Shown: positions 43,526-52,794 of the stretch, in pieces
Layout of the letters: each line of letters begins with the position of its first letter
Numbering within the stretch: position 1 is the stretch's first letter
Assembly (NCBI RefSeq): GCF_027922425.1
Contig: NZ_BSFQ01000005.1
Span: 1-64,000 of the forward strand
Origin: Pseudonocardia halophobica
Lineage (GTDB): Bacteria; Actinomycetota; Actinomycetes; Mycobacteriales; Pseudonocardiaceae
Length of the DNA: 64,000 nucleotides
Direction of reading: 5' to 3'
The notes under the pieces: generated by a model
What the model was told of the DNA's origin: nothing
Seen by the model: only the letters and a program-made list of their open reading frames with translations
The model's database searches: none
Program-made: the position numbers and the translations under genes

Positions 43526-43812
43526 CGTCGCCTCCTCGCGTCGTAGCGGTGCCTTTCACCGCCGCCACTCCAATTAAGGATACTGTAAGCGACAACCTGT
43601 CGTGGTCGAAAGGGGGAGTGCGGCGGCGAGCGCCTACAGCCATGGCCTGTGACGTTGCTCGCTCCGCAACGTCGCCGTACGCGAACCGACGATGGCGTCG
43701 CCCACTGACCGGCCCTAACGTTTGCTCGAGGCCCCCGGCCTGCGACGTCGCGTCCGGTGGGGGCAGGTTCTCGACATGTCGGCGTCGCGTCAGTCTCAGT
43801 GAGGAGGAGGCC
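43526..43812. promoter_or_regulatory. Divergent promoter region with inverted repeat
   Basis: It lies between the HMG-CoA lyase operon (minus) and the LDI-like operon (plus). GACGTTGC (43651-43658) and GCAACGTC (43666-43673) form a perfect inverted repeat followed by GCCG. A related pair of half-sites (GACGTTG, GCAACGTCGCCG) occurs at 51378-51410, about 100 bp upstream of the CoA-transferase operon, though with wider spacing. Confidence 0.4.
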
Positions 43813-44019
43813 GTGGCACTCACCCGGTCGTCGGTGGTGACCAAGGTCGGCGAGAAGTACGACCAGCTGACCCGAACCGTTCCGGAGCTGTGGGGCTACC
43901 CGCTGTTCTGCGGAATCATGAGGGTCGTCTTCACGGACGCCCAACGAGCTCCGTTCCAGGTGGGGGAAGCGCGGACGGCGGCCGAGTCCGGGCGGCGCAC
44001 CCCGGCCAAACTCGTCTGA
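43813..44019 (+). CDS. Small hypothetical protein upstream of the LDI-like gene
   Basis: 68 residues from GTG 43813, with GAGGAGG (43801-43807) 5-6 nt upstream. It has an amphipathic start (ALTRSSVVTKVGEKYDQL) and an aromatic central segment (ELWGYPLFCGIMRVVF) that may sit on the membrane. No family is recognised. It is 59 bp upstream of the LDI-like gene in the same direction, so it may be its small partner. Confidence 0.6.
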   Translation: MALTRSSVVTKVGEKYDQLTRTVPELWGYPLFCGIMRVVFTDAQRAPFQVGEARTAAESGRRTPAKLV

Positions 44020-44078
44020 CATCGCTCGGTCGACCGCAGACGCGGTCTGGATTCACTGTGGAACGAAGGAGACGGGGC

Positions 44079-46106
44079 GTGGGGAACACGTTGACACGCA
44101 AGGCGAGACTCACGATCGCCGCACTCGCGGCGGGAGCGTCCGTCGCGAGCGCCGTGGGAGCCGTACGGACGAAGGCGGCGCCCGCGCTGCCCGAGTCCGG
44201 GGGCGAGGCCCCACCGGTCGATGTCGAGTCCATCCTGATCCCGGAGCGCGAGCACCGGTTCGGGCAGGCGACCCGGGCCGCGATGCGCCGGGTCGGGCTC
44301 TCCGTCACCGCAGGGCAGCTCGCGGGACTCGCGCTGTCGCTGGTGCCGGACCGACCCCGGCTCAACGCGTTCGGGGCCGGGCTGATCGCGCCCGGTCTGG
44401 GACATCTGGCCACGGGGCGCCCGGTGGGCGCGGTGGGCGCGGCGGCGTCCCTGCCCGCCTCGCTGACCGCGTTCTTCTCGACCGGGATGAACGTGGCTCC
44501 GCCGCTCGCCTGGGTGGGTAGCGCGGTCCACGCCGGTCTGCGGAACCGGACCGGCCGGGCCGTCTCACCCGCCGTCCCGGCGATCGCTGCGACGGCGATC
44601 GCGGGGGCCTACGGAGTGGAGGCCCTGCGGCGCAAGGCCCTGCTGGCCCGTCAGCAGGAGCAGGGCGCGGGGGTCAATCAGTACCTTTCGACCGTGACTC
44701 CGCCGCTGCGGGGCACGGACGCACCCGAGGTGGCCGTCGCCGAGGAGCTCGATGACGTCGAGCTGGCGCTGGTGCGCAGGCTGGTCGACATCTCCCTACA
44801 GGAGGCCAACGACTGGTCGAACTACGAGCTGATCGACCAGTTCCGCGAATCGGCGGTCCGGTACAGCATGACGGGCAACATGCGGGCGCTGCAGGCCCTG
44901 CAGTACGCGCGGATGCCCGCCTTCCGCGGCTACGTCTCCGAGGCGCAGCGGCAGCTGATCCTCAAGCACCAACAGCCCCTCGTCTGGAAGTACTGGTTCT
45001 GGGAGAACCTGTGGGGCAACCTCAGCCTGAACCCGGACCCGATGGTGCGCCAGAACATCATGCTCGGCGGGTGGCTCTCCACCACCATCGGCGCCTACGA
45101 GCGCCTCACCGGTGACTACCGCTTCAACGAGCCCGACTCGTTGAGCTTCGTCGTCAACTCGCGGCTGTCCTTCTCGTACTCCTACGAGACGATGCTCGCG
45201 GTCCTGGCGGACCAGTTCGAGAAGTCTCCCTACGGCCTGGTGGCGTGTGAGCCGAACTGGATCTACACCCTCTGCAATACCTTCGGGGTGGCCGGAGCCT
45301 ACCTGCACTCCAAGATCCACGGCTCCGACCTCTTCGACCGGATCGGGCCCGGTTACGTCGCGGGGTTCCAGGAGGAGTTCCTTGGGCCGGAGGGGCTAAC
45401 CAGGGCCTACATGTCGACTCGCACCGGCCTGTCCGGGCCCTCGGCCACGGGCATTCTCACCGCGGCCTACCAGCGCCCGTTCGCCCCGAACCTGGCGGAC
45501 CGGGCCTGGGCGCTGACCAAGGGCGCCTTCGAGACCCGTCCGGACGGGGCCGTCCGGCTCAAGTCCGGCAAGGGAGTCTTCGACCCGGGCAACTACTCCA
45601 CCAACGGGACCTACGGCACCGCCCTGATCGCCGGGGCGATGCGGGAGGCGGGCGAGGAGGAGCTCGCCCTCGGTGCGCTGGCCGGCATCCAGGAGAAGCA
45701 CGACGTCTACGTCAACGACCGCGGATGGCTGCAAGTCGAGGGCGCGTCCGGCATGGCCCACGCCGAGGTCGCACACAGCATGTTCGCGCGTAAAGGCACG
45801 TGGCTGAACCTGATGAGCAAGGGGATGCCCGAGCACTGGCGCACCGGACCGCTGCTCGAGTCCGTTCCCTACCCCGAGGTCCTGGTCGGCCGGGCGGTCA
45901 GCAACGACGGCGAGGACCTCGAGGTCGTGCTGCACCCGGGGTCGGGCAGTGGACGGCGCACCGTCGAGCTCTCGCAGCTGGTCCCCGGACGCCGCTACAA
46001 GGCGCAGGGCGCCGTGCAGCAGCAGTTCGACGCAGACTCCTCGGGTGCCGCATCGGTGGAAGTCGACGTCGAGGGCCGCACCGAGCTGCACGTCGTCCCG
46101 GCATAG
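44079..46106 (+). CDS. Linalool dehydratase/isomerase-like protein with N-terminal membrane domain
   Basis: 675 residues from GTG 44079 (AAGGAG upstream). The first about 200 residues contain several hydrophobic segments ('LTIAALAAGASVASAVGAV', 'LNAFGAGLIAPGLGHLATG', 'AVGAAASLPASLTAFFSTGM', AIAATAIAGAYGVEAL). The soluble part, from 'LVRRLVDISLQEANDWSNYE' onward, is an alpha-barrel with VACEPNWIYTLCN: Cys390 and Cys399 are nine apart, the same spacing as the catalytic Cys pair of linalool dehydratase/isomerase (Cys170/Cys179 in Castellaniella, from memory). That enzyme interconverts geraniol, linalool and myrcene without cofactor. The classic enzyme is periplasmic and has no membrane domain, so this is a distinct, membrane-tethered relative. 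Substrate unknown; a tertiary or allylic alcohol is likely. Confidence 0.75.
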   Translation: MGNTLTRKARLTIAALAAGASVASAVGAVRTKAAPALPESGGEAPPVDVESILIPEREHRFGQATRAAMRRVGLSVTAGQLAGLALSLVPDRPRLNAFGAGLIAPGLGHLATGRPVGAVGAAASLPASLTAFFSTGMNVAPPLAWVGSAVHAGLRNRTGRAVSPAVPAIAATAIAGAYGVEALRRKALLARQQEQGAGVNQYLSTVTPPLRGTDAPEVAVAEELDDVELALVRRLVDISLQEANDWSNYELIDQFRESAVRYSMTGNMRALQALQYARMPAFRGYVSEAQRQLILKHQQPLVWKYWFWENLWGNLSLNPDPMVRQNIMLGGWLSTTIGAYERLTGDYRFNEPDSLSFVVNSRLSFSYSYETMLAVLADQFEKSPYGLVACEPNWIYTLCNTFGVAGAYLHSKIHGSDLFDRIGPGYVAGFQEEFLGPEGLTRAYMSTRTGLSGPSATGILTAAYQRPFAPNLADRAWALTKGAFETRPDGAVRLKSGKGVFDPGNYSTNGTYGTALIAGAMREAGEEELALGALAGIQEKHDVYVNDRGWLQVEGASGMAHAEVAHSMFARKGTWLNLMSKGMPEHWRTGPLLESVPYPEVLVGRAVSNDGEDLEVVLHPGSGSGRRTVELSQLVPGRRYKAQGAVQQQFDADSSGAASVEVDVEGRTELHVVPA

Positions 46107-46165
46107 CGGAGAACAGCGACGGCTCGGAGGCATCCCCGCCCAGCCGGAGAGGAAGATCGAAGACG

Positions 46166-46279
46166 ATGGCGTGCTGCATCCTGCTCATCGAGGCCGTCGA
46201 TCGGCTCACCACGGCCTGGCGGCTGCGCCGGGCCAAGTCGCGGCGGCCGGCCCCGGAGACCGTCAGCCTGGTGCGGTGA
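46166..46279 (+). CDS. Possible 37-residue peptide after the LDI-like gene
   Basis: ATG 46166 opens a 37-residue basic peptide starting MACCILLIEAVDRLTTAWRL. It lies 59 bp after the LDI-like gene and just before the terminator, inside the same transcript. A purine-rich stretch (GGAGAGGAAG) is upstream but somewhat distant. The adjacent Cys pair and amphipathic helix are notable; function unknown. Confidence 0.4.
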   Translation: MACCILLIEAVDRLTTAWRLRRAKSRRPAPETVSLVR

Positions 46280-46301
46280 GACTGCCGCGAACTGCGCCAC
46301 A

Positions 46302-46344
46302 GACGAGAACGCTCGGCCGGATGATCCGGCCGAGCGTTCTCGTC
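46302..46344. terminator. Strong bidirectional terminator
   Basis: A perfect inverted repeat of about 21 bp per arm with a 1-nt centre, GACGAGAACGCTCGGCCGG... mirrored as ...CCGGCCGAGCGTTCTCGTC. It lies between the convergent LDI-like and thiolase-fusion operons and can stop transcription from both sides. Confidence 0.85.
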
Positions 46345-46381
46345 CGTGGGGGCCGCCCGCCGGGGCGGTGCGGCGGTCAGC

Positions 46382-48754
46382 TCACCGGTTGCGCCAGACC
46401 GGAGCACGCTTCTCGGCGAACGCGCGCGGGCCCTCCTGGGCGTCCGCGCTGAACACGAGCTCGTCCATCGCGTCCGACGGGTGGCGCACGGCGTCGACGG
46501 TGTCCGCGATGCCCTCGGTCTCGCCCATGATCTCCAGCGACACCCGCACCGAGGTGGGGGAGCCCTGGAGGATCTCGGCGGCCAGGGCCCTGGCCCCCTC
46601 GAGTGCGGCGCCGGGCTCGGTCACCCGGCTGACGAGGCCGTGGTGGAGCCCCTCCTGGGCGGTGAGCCTGCGCCCGGTGAGGATCATGTCGGTGGCCAGG
46701 TTGCGCGGGAGGGTCCGGGGCAGCCGGACCAGACCGCCCGCGCCCGCCACGAACCCGACCCGGACCTCGGAGAGGGCGAAGCGGGCCGACGTGTCCGCGA
46801 CGATCAGGTGGCAGGCCAGCGCGATCTCGAGCCCACCCCCCATCGCGAACCCGTTGACGGCCGCGATGACCGGCTTGGGTAGCGACCGGCGGGCGGTGAG
46901 ACCCGCGAAGCCGTTCCTCGGGACCGTCACGGGCGCGCCCTCCGCGGCCCACACGAGGTCGGCGCCCGCGCTGAAGGCCTTCTCGCCCGCGCCGGTGAGG
47001 ATCGCGACCCACAGGTCGGGGTCGGCGAAGTAGGCGTCGAACACCTCGTCGAGCTCGGCGTTGGCGGGCGGGTGCAGGCTGTTGCGCCGGTCCGGTCGGT
47101 TGATGGTCACCTCGAGCACCCGACCCTCCCGGCGGACCAGGAGGTGCTCGTAGTCCGTGCGGAATCCCGGGGTGCGGGCGGGGAGGACCGCATCCATCCG
47201 ACGATCGTCCAGCGTCACCCGGTTGCCGGCGTCGACGGCGCGGACGTAGACCCGGGCGCCGATGGGCTCGCCCTCCCGCAACAGGTCGAGCAGGGCGGTG
47301 TCCCCGGCGACGTGCCGAGCGACGAAGCGTCGCCCGTCCGCCTCCAGCCGCCCGATGACGACGCCGACCGGCCCGCCCGGATCATGGGCGACCGTCCAGG
47401 TCTCGACGGTCGCCCAGCCTTCCGCCTCGCGGACCTCCCGGGGGGCCGGGGCCGCGTCGATCGCGGCTTGGAGCCGGGCCGACTCGTCCGCACGCCACGG
47501 GACGGGGGTGGTGGAGTAGACGCCGACCGAGTATTTGGACAGCACGCCGCCGTTCGCCCCGACGAACCCGTAGGTCCCGGGGGCGCTCCGCAGCCGCTGC
47601 ACGGTCTCGGCGATCGCGTGGGTGGAGTAGTTGTTCCCGGCGCCGCCGAAGAAGGGCAGCCCACCGGTGAGGGTGAGCCCACGCGGGTCGTCGGCGTCGA
47701 GCCCGAGGCCGTCCGCCACGTTGCTGACGGCGATGGGGAAGCAGGAGTAGAGGTCGAGCGTCGCGAGGTCGTCGACGGTGATCCCCGCGACCTCCAGGGC
47801 GTGCCGGGCGGCGATGACGGCGGCCGGGCTGCGAGAGAGGTCCTCACGCTGCATGAGGTCGCGCTCGCGCAGGTCGGCGTGGCCGTGCAGGAACACCCAG
47901 CGGTCCCGCGGGATCCCGAGCCGCTCCGCGGTCGCGACCGAGGTGAGCAGGACGGCCGCGCCTTGGTTGACCTTGTCGCGGGACACGACGTAGCGGGGGT
48001 AGGGGTCCGCGATCATGCGGTTGCGCTCGGTGACCTCGACGAGCTCGGCCGCGCTGCGCTCGGTCGGCGCCGAGGCGTGCGGGTTCTGTGCCGCGACCCG
48101 CGTGAACGGCGCGAACAACCGGCCCATCTCCTGGGCGTACTCCGCCCGGGAGAGCTTGAGCCGTGCGCGGCGGGCGTTCTCGAACAACGCGTACTGGGCG
48201 GGCGCGCCGACGAGGCCGTGCCGGGCCTGGTGCTGCGAGATCAGCCCGCGCAGCCCGTAACCGCGGTCCTCGAGGTCCCCGTCGACCTCCTCGGTGAAGT
48301 CCGGGCGGTCACCGGCCGCGGCGGCAAAATAATGCACGGTCGAGATGGCCTCGGCGCCGAACACCAGCGCGGCCTCGCTCCGGCCGTCGGCGATCGTGGC
48401 GGCGAGCTCGTTCACCAGGTGCTGCGGGCCCTGGCCGCCGCCGACCTCCAGCACCGCCCGCCGGGCGACCACCCCGACGCGCGCCGCGACGGAGCGCGGG
48501 TAGTTGGTCGAGCGGCCCAGCGGCGCGGGAGCACCCGGGGTGGTGATCTCGAACTGGCGGATCCCGGCGACGGTGTCGACGGCCGCGGCCACCCGTGCGG
48601 GGTCCACCCCGGTGTCGGCGAGCGCCGCCGCGGCGGCGTCGGCCGCGAGCCCGACCGCGGAGGCCGCCCGGTAGCCGGGGGACCCGAGCGGGTCCGAGGC
48701 CTGTCCGACCCCGACGAGGACCGGTGTGCTCGGATCGAGCCCGGTGATGGACAT
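46382..48754 (-). CDS. Thiolase-like protein fused to an enoyl-CoA hydratase
   Basis: 790 residues from ATG 48754 (GGAG upstream). Residues 1 to about 440 follow the SCP2-thiolase-like (TLP1) pattern: 'PVLVGVGQASDPLGSPGYRA', VLEVGGGQGPQHLVNELA where true thiolases have the nucleophilic Cys, and LDLYSCFPIAVSNVADGLG. A TLP1 C-terminal add-on domain ('WATVETWTVAHDPGGPVGVV') follows. From about residue 530 a complete crotonase domain begins ('LEVTINRPDRRNSLHPPANA', KAFSAGADLVW, FALSEVRVGFVAGAGGLVR). The nucleophile Cys is absent, so ordinary thiolysis is doubtful; a retro-aldol or hydratase-coupled step is possible. Second gene of the operon with the CoA-transferase. Confidence 0.85.
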   Translation of the reverse strand: MSITGLDPSTPVLVGVGQASDPLGSPGYRAASAVGLAADAAAAALADTGVDPARVAAAVDTVAGIRQFEITTPGAPAPLGRSTNYPRSVAARVGVVARRAVLEVGGGQGPQHLVNELAATIADGRSEAALVFGAEAISTVHYFAAAAGDRPDFTEEVDGDLEDRGYGLRGLISQHQARHGLVGAPAQYALFENARRARLKLSRAEYAQEMGRLFAPFTRVAAQNPHASAPTERSAAELVEVTERNRMIADPYPRYVVSRDKVNQGAAVLLTSVATAERLGIPRDRWVFLHGHADLRERDLMQREDLSRSPAAVIAARHALEVAGITVDDLATLDLYSCFPIAVSNVADGLGLDADDPRGLTLTGGLPFFGGAGNNYSTHAIAETVQRLRSAPGTYGFVGANGGVLSKYSVGVYSTTPVPWRADESARLQAAIDAAPAPREVREAEGWATVETWTVAHDPGGPVGVVIGRLEADGRRFVARHVAGDTALLDLLREGEPIGARVYVRAVDAGNRVTLDDRRMDAVLPARTPGFRTDYEHLLVRREGRVLEVTINRPDRRNSLHPPANAELDEVFDAYFADPDLWVAILTGAGEKAFSAGADLVWAAEGAPVTVPRNGFAGLTARRSLPKPVIAAVNGFAMGGGLEIALACHLIVADTSARFALSEVRVGFVAGAGGLVRLPRTLPRNLATDMILTGRRLTAQEGLHHGLVSRVTEPGAALEGARALAAEILQGSPTSVRVSLEIMGETEGIADTVDAVRHPSDAMDELVFSADAQEGPRAFAEKRAPVWRNR

Positions 48755-48806
48755 GGTGGTGGCTCCTTCGTGCGGCGTACGGCGGCGCGGTCCCGGACCG
48801 TGGGCT

Positions 48807-51275
48807 TCAGGCCGGTGCCGTGGCGGTGGGGTGGAGGGCGGTGGGGTCGACGGCGGCGGGGAGTCGATCGTCCGGGGCGAGGATCTCGACCGTCCCGTCC
48901 GCCACGAGGTCGGCGATCCGCTCACGGGACAGCCCGAGGACCTCGTGCAGGATCTCCTCCGTGTGCTCCGCCTGCAAGGGGGCCGGGGTCGGGTCCGGGT
49001 CGGCGACGTGGCGGAAGAGCGCGGGGCCCCCCTCGCACGGGATGTCCGACCCGACGAGTGGGTGGGACAGGGTGTGGAAGAAGCCGCGCGCGATGAGGTG
49101 GGGGTCCAGCCGCAGCTCGGCGAGCCGCTGCATCATGGCTGCGGGCACCCCCGCACCCTGCATGGTCTCCATGCACTCTCGCGGCCCGCGCTGCGTGGTC
49201 CAGGCCGTCACCAGGGCGTCGAGCGCCGCCCGGTGCCGCACCCGGCCGTCGTGGTCGGCGAAGCGGGGCTCGTGGGCGGGCACGCCGAGCACGTCCGCCA
49301 GCCGGACCCAGTCCTCGTCGGACCGCAGCGAGACCACGCACCACTCGTCGTCGCCGGCACAGGGGTGGAGACCGTCGAGCACCCCGTCACGGGTGGCGCC
49401 GGCGACGAGGCCGCCGGGCTCGACCGACTCCCGCGCGAGCCTGCTGCCCAGGTGACCCAGGATCACCTCGGCCTGCGCGACCGCGACGCTACCGCCCGTG
49501 TCGGTGCGGATCCGCTGGATCAGCTTGGCGAGGACCGCGGCCGCCCCGATCCGGGCACCGACGTGGTCCGGGTAGATCGTCGTGGTGTCGCTGAAGCTCG
49601 TGCGGTCCGCCTCGGACTCGCCGGGGTAACGCCAGAGCGTCGACAACCCGGCCGCAGCACGGACGAGCGGTCCGTACCCCATCCTGCGGCTCCAGGGACC
49701 CGTCGGACCGAAGGCGCTGCTCTCCGCGACGACCAGCCGTGGGTTGACCTCCAAGAGCGCCGCGACGCCGAGACCCAGGCTGTCCATCGTCCCGGGCTTG
49801 AAGTTCGACAGCACCACGTCCGAGCGGCGCGCGAGGTCGAGGAACAGCTCGCGGCCGCGTGGGGACCGCAGGTTGAGCCCCAGGCTGCGCTTGGACCGGT
49901 GGCCGTAGGCGAAGCCGGCGCTCAGCACTGCGCCGGAGGACGACTGCCTGCCTCCGTCCGGGTACGCGCCGTTCTCGACCTTGATCACGTCCGCCCCGAG
50001 GTCGGCGAAGAGCCGGCCGGTCTCCGCCCCGACGACGATCACTCCCAGGTCGAGGACGCGAAGCCCGGTGAGGGGCCGGGCGGGGGCGACCACGGGCCGG
50101 ACGGACTCAGGGGCGGCGAGGGCGGGCAGCGCGTCGAGCACGTCCGCGGTGTGGGCGCCGAGCGCGGGTGCGGGGGTGCGCAGGCCCGCCCGCCGTCCGT
50201 CGATCTCGACCATGCCGTCCGGCATCGAGGCCCGGGCACCACTCGGGAGTTCGACCTCGGCGAAGACCCGCCGGGCGCGGAACTGGGGGTTCTGCAGAAC
50301 CTCGGTGGGGCTCGCGACGCCCGCGGTGGGTACGCCGAACTCGTCCCCCGCCGACATCGCCTCGGCCCGGGTCAGACCCGCGAGTAGACGCTCGATGGCC
50401 GGGAAGATCAGGTGTGTCGCGCGGAACCGCTCGCTCAGCACGTGCAGCCGCGGGTCGGCCAGCTCTTCGGGCTCGCCGAGCCAACGGAACATCCCGTGCC
50501 ACTGACGCCCGGACAGGATGCACAGCCGCACCCATCCGTCGCGGCAGGCGAACACGGGGTAGAGGTGGCGCGCATCCGGGCGGCCCCGTGGGCCGTTCCA
50601 CCCGGGGACCCCCCCGCTCGCGGTGCCGCCGATCCCGTACCCGGGATCGACACCTTGCACGGTGCCTTCGAACACCGAGCAGTCCACCAGATCGCCGACC
50701 CCACTCGTCAGTCGGTGGTGATACGCCACCAGCGCCGACCAGGTGGCCTGCGCCGCGACGGACTCGGTGGCGATGGTGCCCGGGGGGAGCAGTGGGTCTC
50801 GCCCGCTGAGCCCCGACCGGGAGAGAACGCCTCCGAGCGCGAGGTGGGTGGCCTCCGTCGCGGCCCAGTCGCGGTACGGCCCGCTCCGGCCGTACGGGGT
50901 CACGGACACGACCACGAGCTCCGGGAACCGGTCGGCCAGGTCCTCCGCATCGAGGCCACGGGGGAGCTCGCCGGGACGGAACGAGGTCACGAGGATGTCC
51001 GCGGACGCGACGAGGCGGAGGAACCGCTCCCGGTCCCGCCCCGCCCCGAGATCGATCGTGACCGACCGCTTGTTGACGTTGTGTACCTGATCGTAGAACT
51101 CGCCTGCCCGGGACCGAGCCCCTTCGAGGGGCTCCACCCGCACGGTGTCCGCGCCGAGGTCGGCGAGCAGGCGCGCCGTCGTCTCGGTCCCCTCGCCGTC
51201 GGTGTGGTCGACGACCCGGACTCCCGCGAGCGGGAGTCCGTCAGACGACCGTCGCTCTCCGTCGCCCATCGTCAC
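48807..51275 (-). CDS. Tandem family III CoA-transferase (CaiB/BaiF type, two domains)
   Basis: 822 residues, twice the usual about 400, made of two CaiB-like halves. The first begins LPLAGVRVVDHTDGEGTETTARLL and the second LTGLRVLDLGVIVVGAETGRLFADLGADVIKVE. Family III enzymes are interlocked dimers that transfer CoA between acids through an aspartyl-CoA intermediate; the fusion would give a pseudo-dimer in one chain. It would activate the acid produced by the alcohol and aldehyde dehydrogenases. GTG 51275 and ATG 51269 are both possible, with GGGAGG just upstream. Fifty-two bases separate it from the thiolase fusion gene. Confidence 0.85.
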   Translation of the reverse strand: MTMGDGERRSSDGLPLAGVRVVDHTDGEGTETTARLLADLGADTVRVEPLEGARSRAGEFYDQVHNVNKRSVTIDLGAGRDRERFLRLVASADILVTSFRPGELPRGLDAEDLADRFPELVVVSVTPYGRSGPYRDWAATEATHLALGGVLSRSGLSGRDPLLPPGTIATESVAAQATWSALVAYHHRLTSGVGDLVDCSVFEGTVQGVDPGYGIGGTASGGVPGWNGPRGRPDARHLYPVFACRDGWVRLCILSGRQWHGMFRWLGEPEELADPRLHVLSERFRATHLIFPAIERLLAGLTRAEAMSAGDEFGVPTAGVASPTEVLQNPQFRARRVFAEVELPSGARASMPDGMVEIDGRRAGLRTPAPALGAHTADVLDALPALAAPESVRPVVAPARPLTGLRVLDLGVIVVGAETGRLFADLGADVIKVENGAYPDGGRQSSSGAVLSAGFAYGHRSKRSLGLNLRSPRGRELFLDLARRSDVVLSNFKPGTMDSLGLGVAALLEVNPRLVVAESSAFGPTGPWSRRMGYGPLVRAAAGLSTLWRYPGESEADRTSFSDTTTIYPDHVGARIGAAAVLAKLIQRIRTDTGGSVAVAQAEVILGHLGSRLARESVEPGGLVAGATRDGVLDGLHPCAGDDEWCVVSLRSDEDWVRLADVLGVPAHEPRFADHDGRVRHRAALDALVTAWTTQRGPRECMETMQGAGVPAAMMQRLAELRLDPHLIARGFFHTLSHPLVGSDIPCEGGPALFRHVADPDPTPAPLQAEHTEEILHEVLGLSRERIADLVADGTVEILAPDDRLPAAVDPTALHPTATAPA

Positions 51276-51712
51276 GACGCCTCCCTGCTGCTGTCACCGG
51301 CCGACCACCCGTCGGGCCTCGTACCGTCGTCATCGAGGCTCGGGGCACCTCACGGCGGTGTCCAGCGCGTTCTTCGGGACGTTGACGTCCTCGGATCGGC
51401 AACGTCGCCGGTCAGGGGCACCGTGGTGGGAACGGCCCCCGGAGTGACGGGAGGCCGACCGGTGTCGACCGACGAGCGGGAGGCCGTACGCCCCCCCGGG
51501 ACGACCTCCTGGCGCTGGTCGGGATCCCCGCAGGTGCGCTCGGTCCGCCCCTTCCCGGTCGGCGCGCAACCGCTGCGCGGCATGGCCCATGGAGCCGTGT
51601 ACTCGCCGACCGACCAGCGCCATCGGCGGGGCAGCTGATGATCGTCCACCGGCGTTCCTCGGGCCGGTGGGGCCAGGGCGAGTGGCCCGACCCGAGCCGA
51701 GCGAGGCGGGGC
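51276..51712. other. Non-coding region between the CoA-transferase and LysR genes
   Basis: No gene with support. It holds the promoter of the CoA-transferase operon. Half-sites GACGTTG (51378-51384) and GCAACGTCGCCG (51399-51410) recall the inverted repeat at 43651-43673. Confidence 0.4.
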
Positions 51713-52624
51713 TCAGCTCGGGGTGAACCCGTCCCGGTCGTCGCGCAGGGCCTGCACGAGCTTCTGCAACACGGGGTCCTCGGCGTGCCGCGCCCGGTTC
51801 CAGGTGACGCCCACCTCGAACCGCAGGTCCCCGCGCAGCGGCACCGCGGCGAAGCTCGGGTGCAGGAAGACCGACGCGAAGCCCCCGTGGGCGGGGTTCG
51901 TGGTCACCGTGACGGCACCGTGGCGCCGGATGTACGCGGCGTACTGCACGTTGTCGAGGGCGCCCATCTGGTGGAAGCGGGTGATGCCCTCCTCGGCCAG
52001 CCGGTGATGGTGGCTGTTGACCGCGAGGGGGTGTGGCGTCGGCGGACCGACGACGACGGTGCGCGAGACCAGGTCCTTCATGGTGACCTCGGGCCTGGCG
52101 GCCAGCTCGTCGTCCGCGCGCATGGCGACGAAGAACTCGTACGCGCTCAACATCAGCGAGTCCAGTCGGGGGTCGACGACGGGCAGGTGCACCATGGCGA
52201 CGTCCAGCGCGCCGTCGACCACGTCCGGGACCAGCACGCTGGACAGCCCGATGATGGACTCCACCGACCCGCTGCCCATCACCGACTCGGTGAGATCGAG
52301 GAAGCGCTCCGTGAGGCTGGGCGGGATCAGATAGCTGGCTCCGGTGCGCATGACCCGGTCCTGGGCCAGCGCACTCGCCGCGAGCCGAGGGAGCCGGTCG
52401 GTCTCCCAGACGATCGTGCGCACGTGCTCGACGATCCGCTCGCCGAGGTGTGTCAGCTGCACGTCGTGGTGCATCCGGACGAACAGGTCCCCGCCCAGCT
52501 CCCGCTCCAGGCTCTTGATCATCCGGCTGACGGGGGAGGGGGTCAGGTGGAGACGGGCGGCGGCCTTGCCGAAGTGCAGCTCCTCGGCGACGGCGAGGAA
52601 GCACCGGAGCTGCGGGAGATCCAT
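51713..52624 (-). CDS. LysR-family transcriptional regulator
   Basis: 303 residues from ATG 52624; the long upstream open frame is not family sequence. The winged HTH is canonical: MDLPQLRCFLAVAEELHFGK and RLHLTPSPVSRMIKSLEREL. The effector domain follows with the PBP2 pattern ('DVAMVHLPVVDPRLDSLML'). It is transcribed away from the aldehyde dehydrogenase gene across 170 bp, the classic arrangement for a LysR that controls its divergent neighbour. Confidence 0.9.
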   Translation of the reverse strand: MDLPQLRCFLAVAEELHFGKAAARLHLTPSPVSRMIKSLERELGGDLFVRMHHDVQLTHLGERIVEHVRTIVWETDRLPRLAASALAQDRVMRTGASYLIPPSLTERFLDLTESVMGSGSVESIIGLSSVLVPDVVDGALDVAMVHLPVVDPRLDSLMLSAYEFFVAMRADDELAARPEVTMKDLVSRTVVVGPPTPHPLAVNSHHHRLAEEGITRFHQMGALDNVQYAAYIRRHGAVTVTTNPAHGGFASVFLHPSFAAVPLRGDLRFEVGVTWNRARHAEDPVLQKLVQALRDDRDGFTPS

Positions 52625-52794
52625 GGTTTCAGCATGGTCCCGGCCGCTGGACCTCGTCAAACGACGACCGCCGCGGCATGCGGGCCGATGTTGTCGAGCC
52701 GAACACGAGGACGTGCCCGAATCCGCGATGGCACCGGTGAGCCCCAGGTGTGAGAGTCCAGTCCGGACCTTCCCCCGCCAGAGGAGCAAGCAGA

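Noticed and set aside
44796..45320. A 174-residue minus-strand frame inside the LDI-like gene
   Set aside because: Antisense shadow without ribosome-binding site or domain.
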